In this document: piece after piece, positions 23,340 through 32,248 of the stretch
How the letters are laid out: every line of letters begins with the position of its first letter
Position numbering within the stretch: position 1 is the first letter of the stretch
Assembly: GCA_037447655.1 (NCBI GenBank)
Contig: JBBHKE010002879.1
Location: 1-64,000, forward strand
DNA length: 64,000 nucleotides
DNA from: Zygnema cylindricum
Taxonomy: Eukaryota; Streptophyta; Zygnematophyceae; Zygnematales; Zygnemataceae
Direction of reading: 5' to 3'
The notes under the pieces: model-generated
The model's input: the letters and a program-made list of their open reading frames with translations, nothing else
The model's database searches: none
What the model was told of the DNA's origin: nothing
Position numbers and translations under genes: made by a program

Positions 23340-24793
23340 TCAGCTTTTTTGGCCGCAGACATCACCAACAACGCGGCGTGGTATTTACTTTTCTTATTCC
23401 CACTTTGGGTTCATGTTTTGCCACTAAGGGAGGGGTGAGCGGGGCTTGTGAGACTAAAGCGCGGTGTCAACGTTTTTTGAAAGGGGATTGGGAGTCCTTA
23501 CAACAAGAGCATACAGATCATGTCATCAGTCTTTCCATGTCCCCCACTCAACGTTATGCCCCGCTCCCAAGCTCCACTGCTAGGTTACATCGGGAGGTCC
23601 ACCTTGGTCGTTCTCGCGAGTATTCTCGGGCTGCTCGTGCTCTTCGACCTTTCCAACTATCACCGTCTTCTGAGGCGATGGTTGAGGCCCTACGTTTATT
23701 ACATCCTCTTGCCCCTGAAGTGATACTCCCTTTTGTGGAAGTCCATGATCCTTTTTAATCCTTCGCTTACGAGAGGGAAGCATTTACAACAGCTTTACTT
23801 CGGTCGCCTCATCTTTCTGTGAGGGGCCCATCTGGGATGGTGTACGAACTCCTCGAGGACATAATTCTTGTAGACACCCCCTCTTAAGGTTTCGATCTTC
23901 TTTTTAAGGTGGCTTCAGAGATGGCTCGAGGACATGTTCCTCATAATGTTGAACCCCTTCTTTCTCCAACTCACCTTGTTGGCGTTTCTAAGCCTGCTAG
24001 GGGAATTCGTCCAATTGCTATCAGTGAAGTGTTATACCGTTTGGTTACTTGCGCGATATATATTTAACTCCAAGGGGCTTTCCTTGACCATTTCGCACCA
24101 CACCAGTTCGGCGTTGCTACAAAGGGGAGTTGTGAGGCAATTGTTCATTGTCTTCAGGATGTTTTGGATCTCTATCCGGATTGGGTAGTCCTCCGGGTAG
24201 ATGCTGCTAAAGCCTTTAACAATGTCAATCGTAATGCTACCTTTCGAGAATTGAGGCATGCTCCATCTCCCATCAACCACATTTTCCCTTTTGTTCGTGC
24301 ATTCTATTCTCGCCCAAGCTCCCTCATCTTTCCTCTTGGCGGTCCCTTTGGTGAGGTTGCCACATTGGAGCTTGCTCTCTATCTCGCTCAAACAATACCA
24401 CCATAGGCTCCATTGTTGTACTCTTTAAAAGGGTTCGACGATCAAATTTTTGGTTTTCTCCATTACCTCGTTAGACGTGGAATTTTTGAGCGGCCAGAGG
24501 GTTAATTTGCACGCCATCAAGCTAGCCTTCCAATTTCCAACGGGGGTTTACGTTTGATTCCAGTGGCTCTAGTTGCTCCAACGGATTTTTTAGGTAGCTG
24601 GGCTATTGTGGCGCCTGCCATTACTTCCTGTTTTATAGCAGATGATGTTCCCATCCTAACCCAAGGCATCCCTAAAGTAGAGGATAATATTTTTGTGTTT
24701 CATCAGGCTCTTCTGTCCACTCGTGCACTCCTTTTGTGTGATGCCCAAAACAAAGCGCCACCTTTTCCGTCTTTTATCGCTGACAATAACTAC
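23340..24793 (+). pseudogene. Non-LTR-type reverse transcriptase remnant
   Basis: Three frames together give an RT order: AREYSRAARALRPFQ, REAFTTALLRSPHLSVRGPSG, KPARGIRPIAISEVLYRL, HQFGVATKGSCEAIVHCLQD and DWVVLRVDAAKAFNNVNR, the last matching RT motif A with its aspartate. Stops and frameshifts occur near 23756, 23884, 24064 and 24404. The catalytic YADD-like box is absent because the body is cut at 24793 by LTR F. GIRPIA and FGVxxxGxCEA are familiar from LINE-like RTs of algae and early-diverging plants. The element family was not identified. Confidence 0.7.
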
Positions 24794-25762
24794 TGTAATT
24801 CTGTGACCTCCATTGGTACACAGAATGTCTACCTTATATGAAGCCTCTAAGATAATATTTGTAATTTTGACTTTGTCAATGAATAAGTGCCACCCCGACT
24901 CGTTAAAACTATAAGCGACTACACCCCTATGTAACTTCGACTCCCCTAAGTCCGCAACTAAAAGAATCACTGAAAACGCTCACCTGGGTATTAATTAATG
25001 GCTGACCAAAGATGGCTTATAAATACAGATGCACTCCGAGAGAGAGGCAGAAAACTATTTTTTTCTAAATCTTAGGCTCCCTCTCTAAGGCTACTACTAG
25101 TGTACTCAGCTAATCACAAGACTGTAAAGTACAAGAATGTACAGGTATCATTGTACTTCTTGTACGACCATAATACTTCATTGCCGCTCCGCTAACGCGT
25201 GTCAGCTCCAGAGCCATAGTTGCTCATCCCACGATATTCGCTGTCCATTTATATCTTGCCACGTGTCATCCGCCGACATCTGCTCCGCAAACCGCCTAGA
25301 GACCATTTCGGTACACCGACTCATTTTTGAGCCGTTTGATCTGAACCGCACATTTTATTTCTTACGTCGAAATTAAATGTCATTTTGTAATTTCCGTGCG
25401 CTCCGTATTTCGTGTGACACCATACATTTCTATGTCCAGTGTGTGCAGTCATTAGTTAATGAAATTTGTTGCGGCATAATTGTTTAAAAAATTATCTTAC
25501 TATATGCGGGTATCGCCTTCTACAAGACTTAGCGGATAAGGCTGACGGCTAGTCCGTACGACAGTAATCCGGAGGTCACCGGATCAAATCCACTATTGTC
25601 CGCCTAACTTTTGAAGAGGGTTGTCCCTGTTTCTCACCTTGTCTTCTATATCTTCCTAAAGCAGCCATGGCTATTTATCAGTCATCAATGACTACGACAA
25701 TTATAAAGACAATAGTGAGGCCATGAACAAAATAACTAGAATATAAAATACTATTTTCAACA
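24794..25762 (-). repeat. LTR F (3' LTR of a minus-strand copia-type element)
   Basis: On the minus strand it starts TGTTGAAAATAG (25762) and ends GAATTACA (24794). A polypurine tract AAATAAGGGGAG lies directly upstream (25763-25774), so this was a 3' LTR. It contains the tRNA-like block (25524-25612), leader stem-loops (24939-24952 and 24919-24934) and the terminal ATGGAGGTCACAG frame. No body of its own remains beyond the polypurine tract. Confidence 0.8.
25524..25612 (+). other. tRNA-like segment antisense to LTR F
   Basis: The plus strand reads GACTTAGCGGATAAGGC (D-arm/A-box-like, 25526-25542), then GGATCAAATCC (B-box, 25581-25591, one mismatch to GGTTCRANTCC), then CTATTGTCCGCC and TTTT (25609-25612). 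It is the clearest case of a tRNA-like unit followed by a Pol III-type terminator. Confidence 0.65.
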
Positions 25763-25916
25763 CTCCCCTTATTTTCTAGTCTATCGGCTCTAGCTTCCTC
25801 TCCAATTTCTCACTGACTGCGACAAGTTTGGAGAGAGAAGTTAGAGGTAGATTGCCTCGGCTTCTTTCTATATTTCTATTCAGACCTAGAAAATACTTAA
25901 AAAGACCATTAATTTC
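25763..25916 (-). repeat. Truncated LTR fragment fused to the polypurine tract of F
   Basis: On the minus strand AAGTATTTTCTAGGTCTGAAT and later CAAACTTGTCGCAGTCAGTGA match the first 150 bases of LTR family A/C. Directly afterwards comes the polypurine tract of F, so a deletion joined an LTR start to the end of an internal region. Confidence 0.65.
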
Positions 25917-25919
25917 TAC

Positions 25920-26060
25920 AAGAAGGTTGATAATAAAATTATTAAATTGGTTCATAAAAGTGATAAAGAGATGATTGCGGACATGATGACAAAACCGGTG
26001 CCTTCTCCTAAGTTAAAATTATGCAGAGAAAATTGTGGACTTAAATTAAAAGTTGACTAA
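25920..26060 (+). pseudogene. Copia pol C-terminal remnant
   Basis: In one frame the plus strand encodes KVDNKIIKLVHKSDKEMIADM and then MTKPVPSPKLKLCRENCGLK followed by TAA (26058-26060). This is the end of copia RNase H, as in elements A and B. A polypurine tract (26061-26073) follows and then LTR D. Everything upstream is missing; the sequence switches at about 25917 to an LTR fragment on the other strand. Confidence 0.8.
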
Positions 26061-26073
26061 GAATTGAGGGGAG

Positions 26074-26980
26074 TGTTGAAAAGAATTAATTAATATTCAA
26101 TTTTAAATTTAGACTCTATAGTAAAGAGAGGGAGAGAGTCACCATAGCTGCAGCCATAGTCAGAAAGAAACAGGCAGACAGGCAGGCAATCAGACGGATT
26201 GATACATCACCCAATTGCGGCCTTTAGCAGGATTTGAACCTGGGTCTAAGGAGTACTATGTAGACTTACGCCTTATCCACTTGGGCGTTAACAAAACGAT
26301 ACACGTATATGGTTCGGTAATTAATTAAAGTGTTATAGAAATGTCACTTTGACTTAAACATACCAAAATTGACGAAACGACATCTATAGTCAAACGGCGC
26401 TCGCTGACGCGAATCTAACGCTGTAAAATATATGATCGACGGCCTTCGTCGCCCGCGCCAAATCCGAATGAATCTTAGGCAGCTTTTGGAAAGCGCGACG
26501 CGCTTTGCCACGTGGCGACACATCATTGGACGTCGGGAAAGATGGGAGGAGGAACGATGGCTCCCAAGTTGACAAGTGTCAACCAGAAGGCCATGTTGTA
26601 CAATGGTCGTACAAGAAGTACTATCGGCCACTGTACCTTCTTGTACTATACACTCTTTTGATTGGCCTAGGGTAGAGTAGTAGGTAGTTATGAGTAGGAG
26701 TTAAGGGACTTAGCGTATTTAAGGCGCCTCTCTCCAATTGACCTTTTGTATTTATAGGCCATCTTTAGCCAGCCATAACTTACTGCTCAAGGGAGCAAAT
26801 TCAGTTTTTATTTTTGCGTATGACTCAGGGGAGTCTTGTCCTCACAGGGGTGGGGGTGGTCTGAATATTTGTGTGCCTGGGCGGCACATATTGATTTAGA
26901 AAAAGAAAGGGGCAAATATTATTCTAGAGGCTTTACATAAGCTGCTAATTTTGTGGGTTAATGGAGACTACGGAATTTCA
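26074..26980 (+). repeat. LTR D (3' LTR of a plus-strand copia-type element)
   Basis: A 907-bp LTR from TGTTGAAAAGAATTAATTAA to ATGGAGACTACGGAATTTCA, preceded by a polypurine tract and pol tail. It has a CACGTG G-box near 26510, a TATTTATA-like promoter motif near 26750, a leader stem-loop GACTC/GAGTC (26822-26835) and the antisense tRNA-like block. Confidence 0.8.
26225..26290 (-). other. Antisense tRNA-like segment in LTR D
   Basis: On the minus strand CGCCCAAGTGGATAAGGCG (A-box/D-arm-like, near 26277-26287) precedes AGGTTCAAATCCTG, whose core GGTTCAAATCC (26230-26240) matches the Pol III B-box consensus exactly. Box spacing is close to that of a tRNA gene. No T run is obvious just downstream. 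Confidence 0.65.
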
Positions 26981-27387
26981 TACGGTCGACGTAAAATAAT
27001 CGAATCCCAAATCGGCGAAAATCACGGAAGATATATATGGTACGGTAAGTTTATTTGTACCAACGCAAATTCGGAAATGAGTCGTCGGCGGAAAATCTGG
27101 GAAAACTAAATAAGTACCGTCGACGTGAAACGACCCAATTCACTGTCAACGGAAATCACGAAATATATAAGTCGTACAGTACAAGTCGTCGTGGGAATCC
27201 CGCAAACCATATGTACTACTGAACAACTCATACGGTCCTGCGAAACCCAAATAACACCAAAGTATAAATTAGTGTGGCGTCTGCCCGTCCTAACACCTAG
27301 TTATAAACAATTAAAATGGGCGACGAGATACGATATGACATTATTCTTGTTGAAACACAAAGGGGTCAGGGTTATCCTAGAGGCTTC
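26981..27387. other. Unassigned spacer ending in an LTR 3' fragment (H)
   Basis: Most is unrecognised. The last 40 bases (TTATCCTAGAGGCTTC) resume at 32197 after element C as ATGTGAGCTGCC...ATGGAGGTCTCAGAGTTGCA, which matches the 3' end of this LTR group. Element C therefore landed in an older LTR. Confidence 0.55.
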
Positions 27388-27568
27388 TGTTGATATTTAT
27401 GTATTTTCTAGGTCTTTAAAAGGATGGCAAAAAGCAGAGGCAGTCTGCCTCTAACTCCCTTCTTCATGCCCCCACACTTGTTGTAGTCACTGATGGCTAA
27501 ATAGGGAGTTAGAACCATGGCTGCCTAGGCCTTCTAGTAAGACAGAAGTAGAAATTGGTGGACTTACT

Positions 27569-27656
27569 AAAAAGATATTTTGGCAAACACAGGATTCAAT
27601 CCTGTTACCTAGTGTCCATCTAACGCTTAATAGTCGTTAGCTTTATCCAACAATGT
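27569..27656 (-). other. Antisense tRNA-like segment in 5' LTR C
   Basis: Minus strand, in order: GTTGGATAAAGC (D-arm-like, 27641-27652), CTAACG-ACTATTAAG-CGTTAG (anticodon-arm-like hairpin, 27620-27640), ACAGG-ATTGAAT-CCTGT (5-bp T-stem, 7-base loop, 27589-27605) and TTTTT (27569-27573). Three tRNA arms in correct order and size are visible. Confidence 0.7.
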
Positions 27657-28415
27657 ATAACCAATATTAAACTATACAGGATACGATAAGTATTTAAATG
27701 TGTCCTTTGCGGTATGTGTCATTTAACAAATTACGGGACAAACTATACATGGAAAGGGATTAGACCGCACGAAATTCGGACCGCACGGAATTAACGAAAT
27801 GACATTTCATTTCGACGGTCCGGATGAAATATTCGATCTGAATCGACGGTCGTGGTGCGAGCCGGAATTCCGGAGTGGGCGACGTGGCGTTTTAGGCAGT
27901 GCCACCGCGGATGACACGTGGAGAGTTCCTGTTGGATTGCGCGCTTTCCGAAACACAAGATTACAAGTTCGGATGTGACAAATGTCACAGTATGGGGTTG
28001 TCGTACATTGACCGTACAGAAAGTACTCCGGAACCTGTACTTTTGTGTACGGCACAAACATGGTTGGTCCGTACTTCAACTAATTCCATATTGACGCAGA
28101 TTTCAACGGTCAACGCGGAACGACGACCGTTGAAATTCAACGATCAACAAAGATCCATTCGACAAGTCAAACTGACACGTGGCGTCATCCTACTGGATAC
28201 CGGAGAAGAAAGGGACAGAACGGCGACGACTTTCTCGCCACGTGGCATGCCTAGAGTGGTGCCGAATATTTCCGTACATAAAGTACGGCGGCTGCCGTGC
28301 TTTCTTTGTACATTATGTAGTGTGCTGTAATTTGATTGGTCTAGAGGGGTTGTGAGTAGGTTTTAGGACTTAGAATATTTTTGGTAGGTAGTCGCCTCTC
28401 CCAGAGAGCATCTTG

Positions 28416-28422
28416 TATAAAA
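28416..28422 (+). promoter_or_regulatory. TATA box in 5' LTR C
   Basis: TATAAAA lies about 70 bases upstream of the leader stem-loops and downstream of the G-boxes, so transcription probably starts near 28445-28455. This would place the tRNA-like block in U3. Confidence 0.6.
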
Positions 28423-28487
28423 GGCAAACTTTGGCCAGCCATAATTATCAATTTACTTGACCATTTTCAGTGATTCTTTTTGCAGCG

Positions 28488-28521
28488 GACTCAGGGGAGT
28501 CTAGGCTACACAGGGGTGTAG
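28488..28521 (+). other. Twin leader stem-loops in 5' LTR C
   Basis: GACTC-AGGG-GAGTC (28488-28501) and CTACAC-AGGG-GTGTAG (28506-28521) follow the conserved AGTGATTCTTTTTGCAG. Equivalent structures occur in the other LTRs with changed but still pairing stems. Confidence 0.7.
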
Positions 28522-28771
28522 TCGGTCAGAGTGTTTGCCTGCCAGGGTGGCTGCATTTCTAAGGGAAAGTTAAAGTGGGGAATGTTATCCAAAACACATA
28601 TTCTAACTTTGCATTCTGTGGTGGAACTGAGCACACAGAAAGTCTTATTTCACAGGGGTGAAGCTTTAATGAGGTTCTGATTGTCAAGGGGTCAATCATT
28701 TGGGTTTATATAAACTTGGAATCGGCACTATCTAGATTAGCTTCCTTAAGACCTGCGAATTCTGTGTGGCA

Positions 28772-29506
28772 ATGGAGCCCATAGAATTTCAGGTTATGGG
28801 CCCACCATCTAGGGTGCCTATGTTTGATGGAAAAGAATTCACTTATTGGGAGTTTACGATGGAGGGATTGCTTTTCGAAAAGCACTTGTGGGGGATTGTT
28901 TCGGGACAAGTAAGGTGTCCGCCACCCGGCTTTGGTGGAACTCACTACGGAGATTCATCTGGGACTTCCCAGAAAACCAACCTGATTTCAGATGCAACGG
29001 AAGGTGAAGGGAAGATCATTGCCATAGAAGGGGGAAAGGGGGAGAAAGAAAAAGGAACACCGATGGTAAGGGGAGTTAGGCTCTCGACTACGGTTCCACT
29101 TGTACGGAATATAACTGAACCAAAAACCGAAGAAAATGATAGAAAAATATGGGAATACAAAAACACTCAGGCAAAACATCTCATACTCAGATACGTGTCT
29201 AAGTCTATAGCTATCACTCTTTTAAATCTAACCAAGTCTTCGGAAATTTGGGAAACACTAATTCAAATTTATAAGAGTGGGACTATACAGAGGCAGCAGT
29301 TAGTAAAACAAGAGATAGAGGCCTATGTTTATAAAGGCGGTAGCATGATAGAGTTTTGCAATGATATTGTTGCGTTATATGTTGAGCTTGCTAGTGCAGG
29401 GTATGTAGAACCTGAGGAGAGAAAGATTAACACACTAATAATGAAACTCCCGGATGAGTATGAAAACATAATTAACCGTATGCAAGAAATGGATGGCTCC
29501 TCATGA
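28772..29506 (+). CDS. gag-like protein, element C (ORF1)
   Basis: The ATG at 28772 lies inside the 5' LTR and the first codons (MEPIEFQVMGPPSR) run across the LTR end and primer-binding site. The product resembles the UBN2-type gag core of element B: FDGKEFTYWEFTMEGLLFEK near the start, SSEIWETLIQIYKSGTIQRQQ in the middle, and KINTLIMKLPDEYENIINRM near the end. It has 244 codons before TGA at 29504-29506. The stop overlaps the ATG of the next frame as ATGA, where element B reads through without interruption. It would form particles or bind RNA if expressed. It may be a simple frameshift of an originally longer gag. Confidence 0.75.
   Translation: MEPIEFQVMGPPSRVPMFDGKEFTYWEFTMEGLLFEKHLWGIVSGQVRCPPPGFGGTHYGDSSGTSQKTNLISDATEGEGKIIAIEGGKGEKEKGTPMVRGVRLSTTVPLVRNITEPKTEENDRKIWEYKNTQAKHLILRYVSKSIAITLLNLTKSSEIWETLIQIYKSGTIQRQQLVKQEIEAYVYKGGSMIEFCNDIVALYVELASAGYVEPEERKINTLIMKLPDEYENIINRMQEMDGSS
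28792..28804 (+). promoter_or_regulatory. Primer-binding site of element C (half-tRNA type)
   Basis: GGTTATGGGCCCA directly follows the LTR end TTTCA and is complementary to the anticodon region of initiator tRNA-Met. The same bases encode gag residues VMGP. Confidence 0.8.
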
Positions 29507-30201
29507 CTTGGAGCATTACCATGGGGATGATTCTTGTGAGGGAAAGTACTTTGGAGCTTCGTAGGGGAAGTGACAGGGTGAATGCACTAACAACTGGTGG
29601 TGACTGGCGGAAGCATGATGAGAGGAATGGCGATGACAAGCGGAAGCGTGATGAGAGGAGCGATGGTGATTGGCGGAAGCGTGATGAGAGGAAGAGAGAC
29701 AAAGGTAAACCTTATCGGAACTTTGGTGGAAAGAGAGGGAGAGGAAAAAAAAGGGGAGCTTTGAAAAAAGGGGTTTGCTTCTTTTGTAGAGAATCGGGTC
29801 ATTATATGGAGGAATGCCCTCGTTTGGAAGAACTTAGAAGTTGTAATGTGGATGAGGAGGAAGAAGGGGAAGAGGAGAAAGAGGATGAAGATTTTTTGGA
29901 GCTTCTCCACATTCGTAGTATGGAGAAGAGGAAAAAACACAAAGAAATTCCACGAAGGCAACAGTGTGCTTTTGGAGGTATAAGGGAAGTAAAGAGAGAG
30001 GAGATACTTGAGGATGTCAAGGAGTGTACAGTGTATGACTTAGAAATGAGAAATTCAGATCTAAGATCCATAATTGAAAAAGGGAAAAATAAAAATAACG
30101 AGGATAACTTTATAGATATTTTGGAAACAGAAAATTGGTCAGGAAGGGAGACTTCAACGGATTCCGATGAAAGGGGAGAAGTAAATCTAGAGGGGGTTTA
30201 A
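29503..30201 (+). CDS. gag C-terminal part with zinc knuckle, element C (ORF2)
   Basis: This frame continues the gag alignment after the ATGA junction: SITMGMILVRESTLELRRG matches INLVWESTIEIRRG of element B. Next is a charged, repetitive stretch built of DERNGDDKRK/DERSDGDWRK units, then CFFCRESGHYMEEC (C-x2-C-x4-H-x4-C), an intact zinc knuckle for RNA binding. A Glu-rich segment and IPRRQQCAFGG follow, matching the IPRRQKCDFGG that precedes protease in element B. Protease itself is missing; the frame continues into unrelated or decayed sequence and ends at TAA 30199-30201. Whether it is translated separately, by reinitiation or by frameshifting cannot be seen. Confidence 0.65.
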   Translation: MTWSITMGMILVRESTLELRRGSDRVNALTTGGDWRKHDERNGDDKRKRDERSDGDWRKRDERKRDKGKPYRNFGGKRGRGKKRGALKKGVCFFCRESGHYMEECPRLEELRSCNVDEEEEGEEEKEDEDFLELLHIRSMEKRKKHKEIPRRQQCAFGGIREVKREEILEDVKECTVYDLEMRNSDLRSIIEKGKNKNNEDNFIDILETENWSGRETSTDSDERGEVNLEGV

Positions 30202-30228
30202 AAGGATAGGGGAGAAGAGGAATATTTA

Positions 30229-30717
30229 ATGAAAGGTTTAGGGGAGGATAAATATTTACCGGGAATAAAATTAGAAAGTGATAGTGGAAAGAATTCCATG
30301 GGAGAGAGTGAGAAAAGTTCAGAAAATGGGGTGAGTATCATGAGTAAGGAAGACGTAGATCTTATGAGGAACTTCGTGGGGACACTTGGTTTTGTGATAA
30401 TTTGGGAAGGAAATAATTTTGACATCACTAATGGGAGTGATGCCATTTATGAAGGTGCGCCTGGAAAAGGGTTAGCATCTAGGTGTGTGTTGCGGATTGG
30501 AAATGGGGCTAGCTGTTTGAACTACAAGAGGAAATTCAGATTTTGTGTGGATGGGAATGAGATGAGGTGGATAAAATCTTTGCTCGGATTTATGAAAAGT
30601 AGGATGTGTGATCAGCAAGATGGAGTATTTATTTCAGCTCATCTAATAAACCGTCTTACGTTTGAGGGTATTATCTTAAAGCTTTATGAAAAGAAAAGGA
30701 AAAAGAAAAATAAATAA
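30229..30717 (+). pseudogene. Degenerate RNase H tail, element C
   Basis: In the same frame as the preceding ORF and separated by one TAA. It contains FDITNGSDAIYEGAPGKG, RCVLRIGNGASCLN and EMRWIKSLLGF, which correspond to DITTWSDASYGDAPRRR, GYKLYVGNGACCWS and ELMWVKSLLQK of element B RNase H. The segment with the catalytic Glu (STMEAEY) is deleted, so no RNase H activity is expected. The Lys-rich end is not part of the family C-terminus. Confidence 0.7.
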
Positions 30718-30787
30718 AAGGGGGAGGGAGTGTTTGTTTATTTGTGTGTGGGATTCGAAAGGATAATAGACTAGAAAATAAGGGGAG

Positions 30788-32191
30788 TGTTGATATTTAT
30801 GTATTTTCTAGGTCTTTATAAGGATAGCAAAAGGTAGAGGCAGTCTGCCTCTAACTCCCTTCTTCATGCCCCCACACTTGTTGTAGTCACTGATGGCTAA
30901 ATAGGGAGTTAGAACCATGGTTGCCTAGGCCTTCTAGTAAGACAGAAGTAGAAATTGGTGGACTTACTAAAAAGATATTTTGGCAGACACAGGATTCGAT
31001 CCTGTTACCTATTGTCCATCTAACGCTTAATAGTCGTTAGCTTTATCCAACAATGTATAACCAATATTAAACTATACAGGATACGATAAGTATTTAAATG
31101 TGTCCTTTGCGGTATGTGTCATTTAACAAATTACGAGACAAACTATACATGGAAAGGGATTAGACCGCACGAAATTCGGACCGCACGGAATTAACGAAAT
31201 GACATTTCATTTCGACGGTCCGGATGAAATATTCGATCTGAATCGACGGTCGTGGTGCGAGCCGGAATTCCGGAGTGGGCGACGTGGCGTTTTAGGCAGT
31301 GCCACCGCGGATGACACGTGGAGAGTTCCTGTTGGATTGCGCGCTTTCCGAAACACAAGATTACAAGTCCGGATGTGACAAATGTCATAGTATGGGGTTG
31401 TTGTACATTGACCGTACAGAAAGTACTCCGGAACCTGTACTTTTGTGTACGGCACAAACATAGTTGGTCCGTACTTCAACTAATTCCATATTGACGCAGA
31501 TTTCAACGGTCAACGCGGAACGACGACCGTTGAAATTCAACGATCAACAAAGATCCATTCGACAAGTCAAACTGACACGTGGCGTCATCCTACTGGATAC
31601 CGGAGAAGAAAGGGACAGAACGGCGACGACTTTCTCGCCACGTGGCATGCCTAGAGTGGTGCCGAATATTTCCGTACATAAAGTACGGCGGCTGCCGTAC
31701 TTTCTTTGTACATTATGTAGTGTGCTGTAATTTGATTGGTCTAGAGGGGTTGTGAGTAGGCTTTAGGACTTAGAATATTTTTGGTAGGTAGTCGCCTCTC
31801 CCAGAGAGCATCTTGTATAAAAGGCAAACTTTGGCCAACCATAATTATCAATTTACTTGACCATTTTCAGTGATTCTTTTTGCAGCGGACTCAGGGGAGT
31901 CTAGGCTACACAGGGGTGTAGTCGGTCAGAGTGTTTGCCTGCCAGGGTGGCTGCATTTCTAAGGGAAAGTTAAAGTGGGGAATGTTATCCTAAACACATA
32001 TTCTAACTTTGCATTCTGTGGTGGAACTGAGCACACAGAATGTCTTATTTCACAGGGGTGAAGCTTTAATGAGGTTCTGATTGTCAAGGGGTCAATCATT
32101 TGGGTTTATATAAACTTGGAATCGGCACTATCTAGATTAGCTTCCTTAAGACCTGCGAATTCTGTGTGGCAATGGAGCCCATAGAATTTCA
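30788..32191 (+). repeat. 3' LTR of element C
   Basis: Collinear with the 5' LTR. Most differences are C/T or G/A transitions. It repeats the tRNA-like block, TATA box (31816-31822), twin stem-loops (31888-31921) and gag start. Confidence 0.9.
30969..31056 (-). other. Antisense tRNA-like segment in 3' LTR C
   Basis: Same as the 5' copy, but the T-loop reads ATCGAAT, giving GGATCGAATCC, one base from the B-box consensus. The anticodon-like hairpin at 31020-31040 is identical. Confidence 0.7.
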
Positions 32192-32248
32192 GCTTCATGT
32201 GAGCTGCCTACTCTGAGGACCTATGGAGGTCTCAGAGTTGCACTCATT

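Larger units (their letters stand above)
27388..28791 (+). repeat. 5' LTR of element C
   Basis: Starts TGTTGATATTTATG and ends AGAATTTCA. It contains the antisense tRNA-like block, three CACGTG motifs (27915, 28176, 28239), a TATA box, twin leader stem-loops and the gag ATG (28772). Confidence 0.9.
27388..32191 (+). mobile_element. Young non-autonomous copia-type element C
   Basis: Two 1404-bp LTRs (27388-28791 and 30788-32191) are collinear with no indels at a constant offset of 3400 and differ at roughly 20 sites by eye. The flanks are GCTTC on both sides (27383-27387 and 32192-32196), a perfect 5-bp target duplication. The 1996-bp interior has a primer-binding site, gag, a zinc knuckle, a degenerate RNase H tail and a polypurine tract (30775-30787). 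It lacks protease, integrase and RT. It must have moved with proteins supplied in trans. Confidence 0.9.

Noticed and set aside
25524-25612. A functional nuclear tRNA gene
   Set aside because: It lies at a fixed offset inside an LTR, equivalent degenerate versions exist in the other LTRs, and the acceptor stem does not pair properly.
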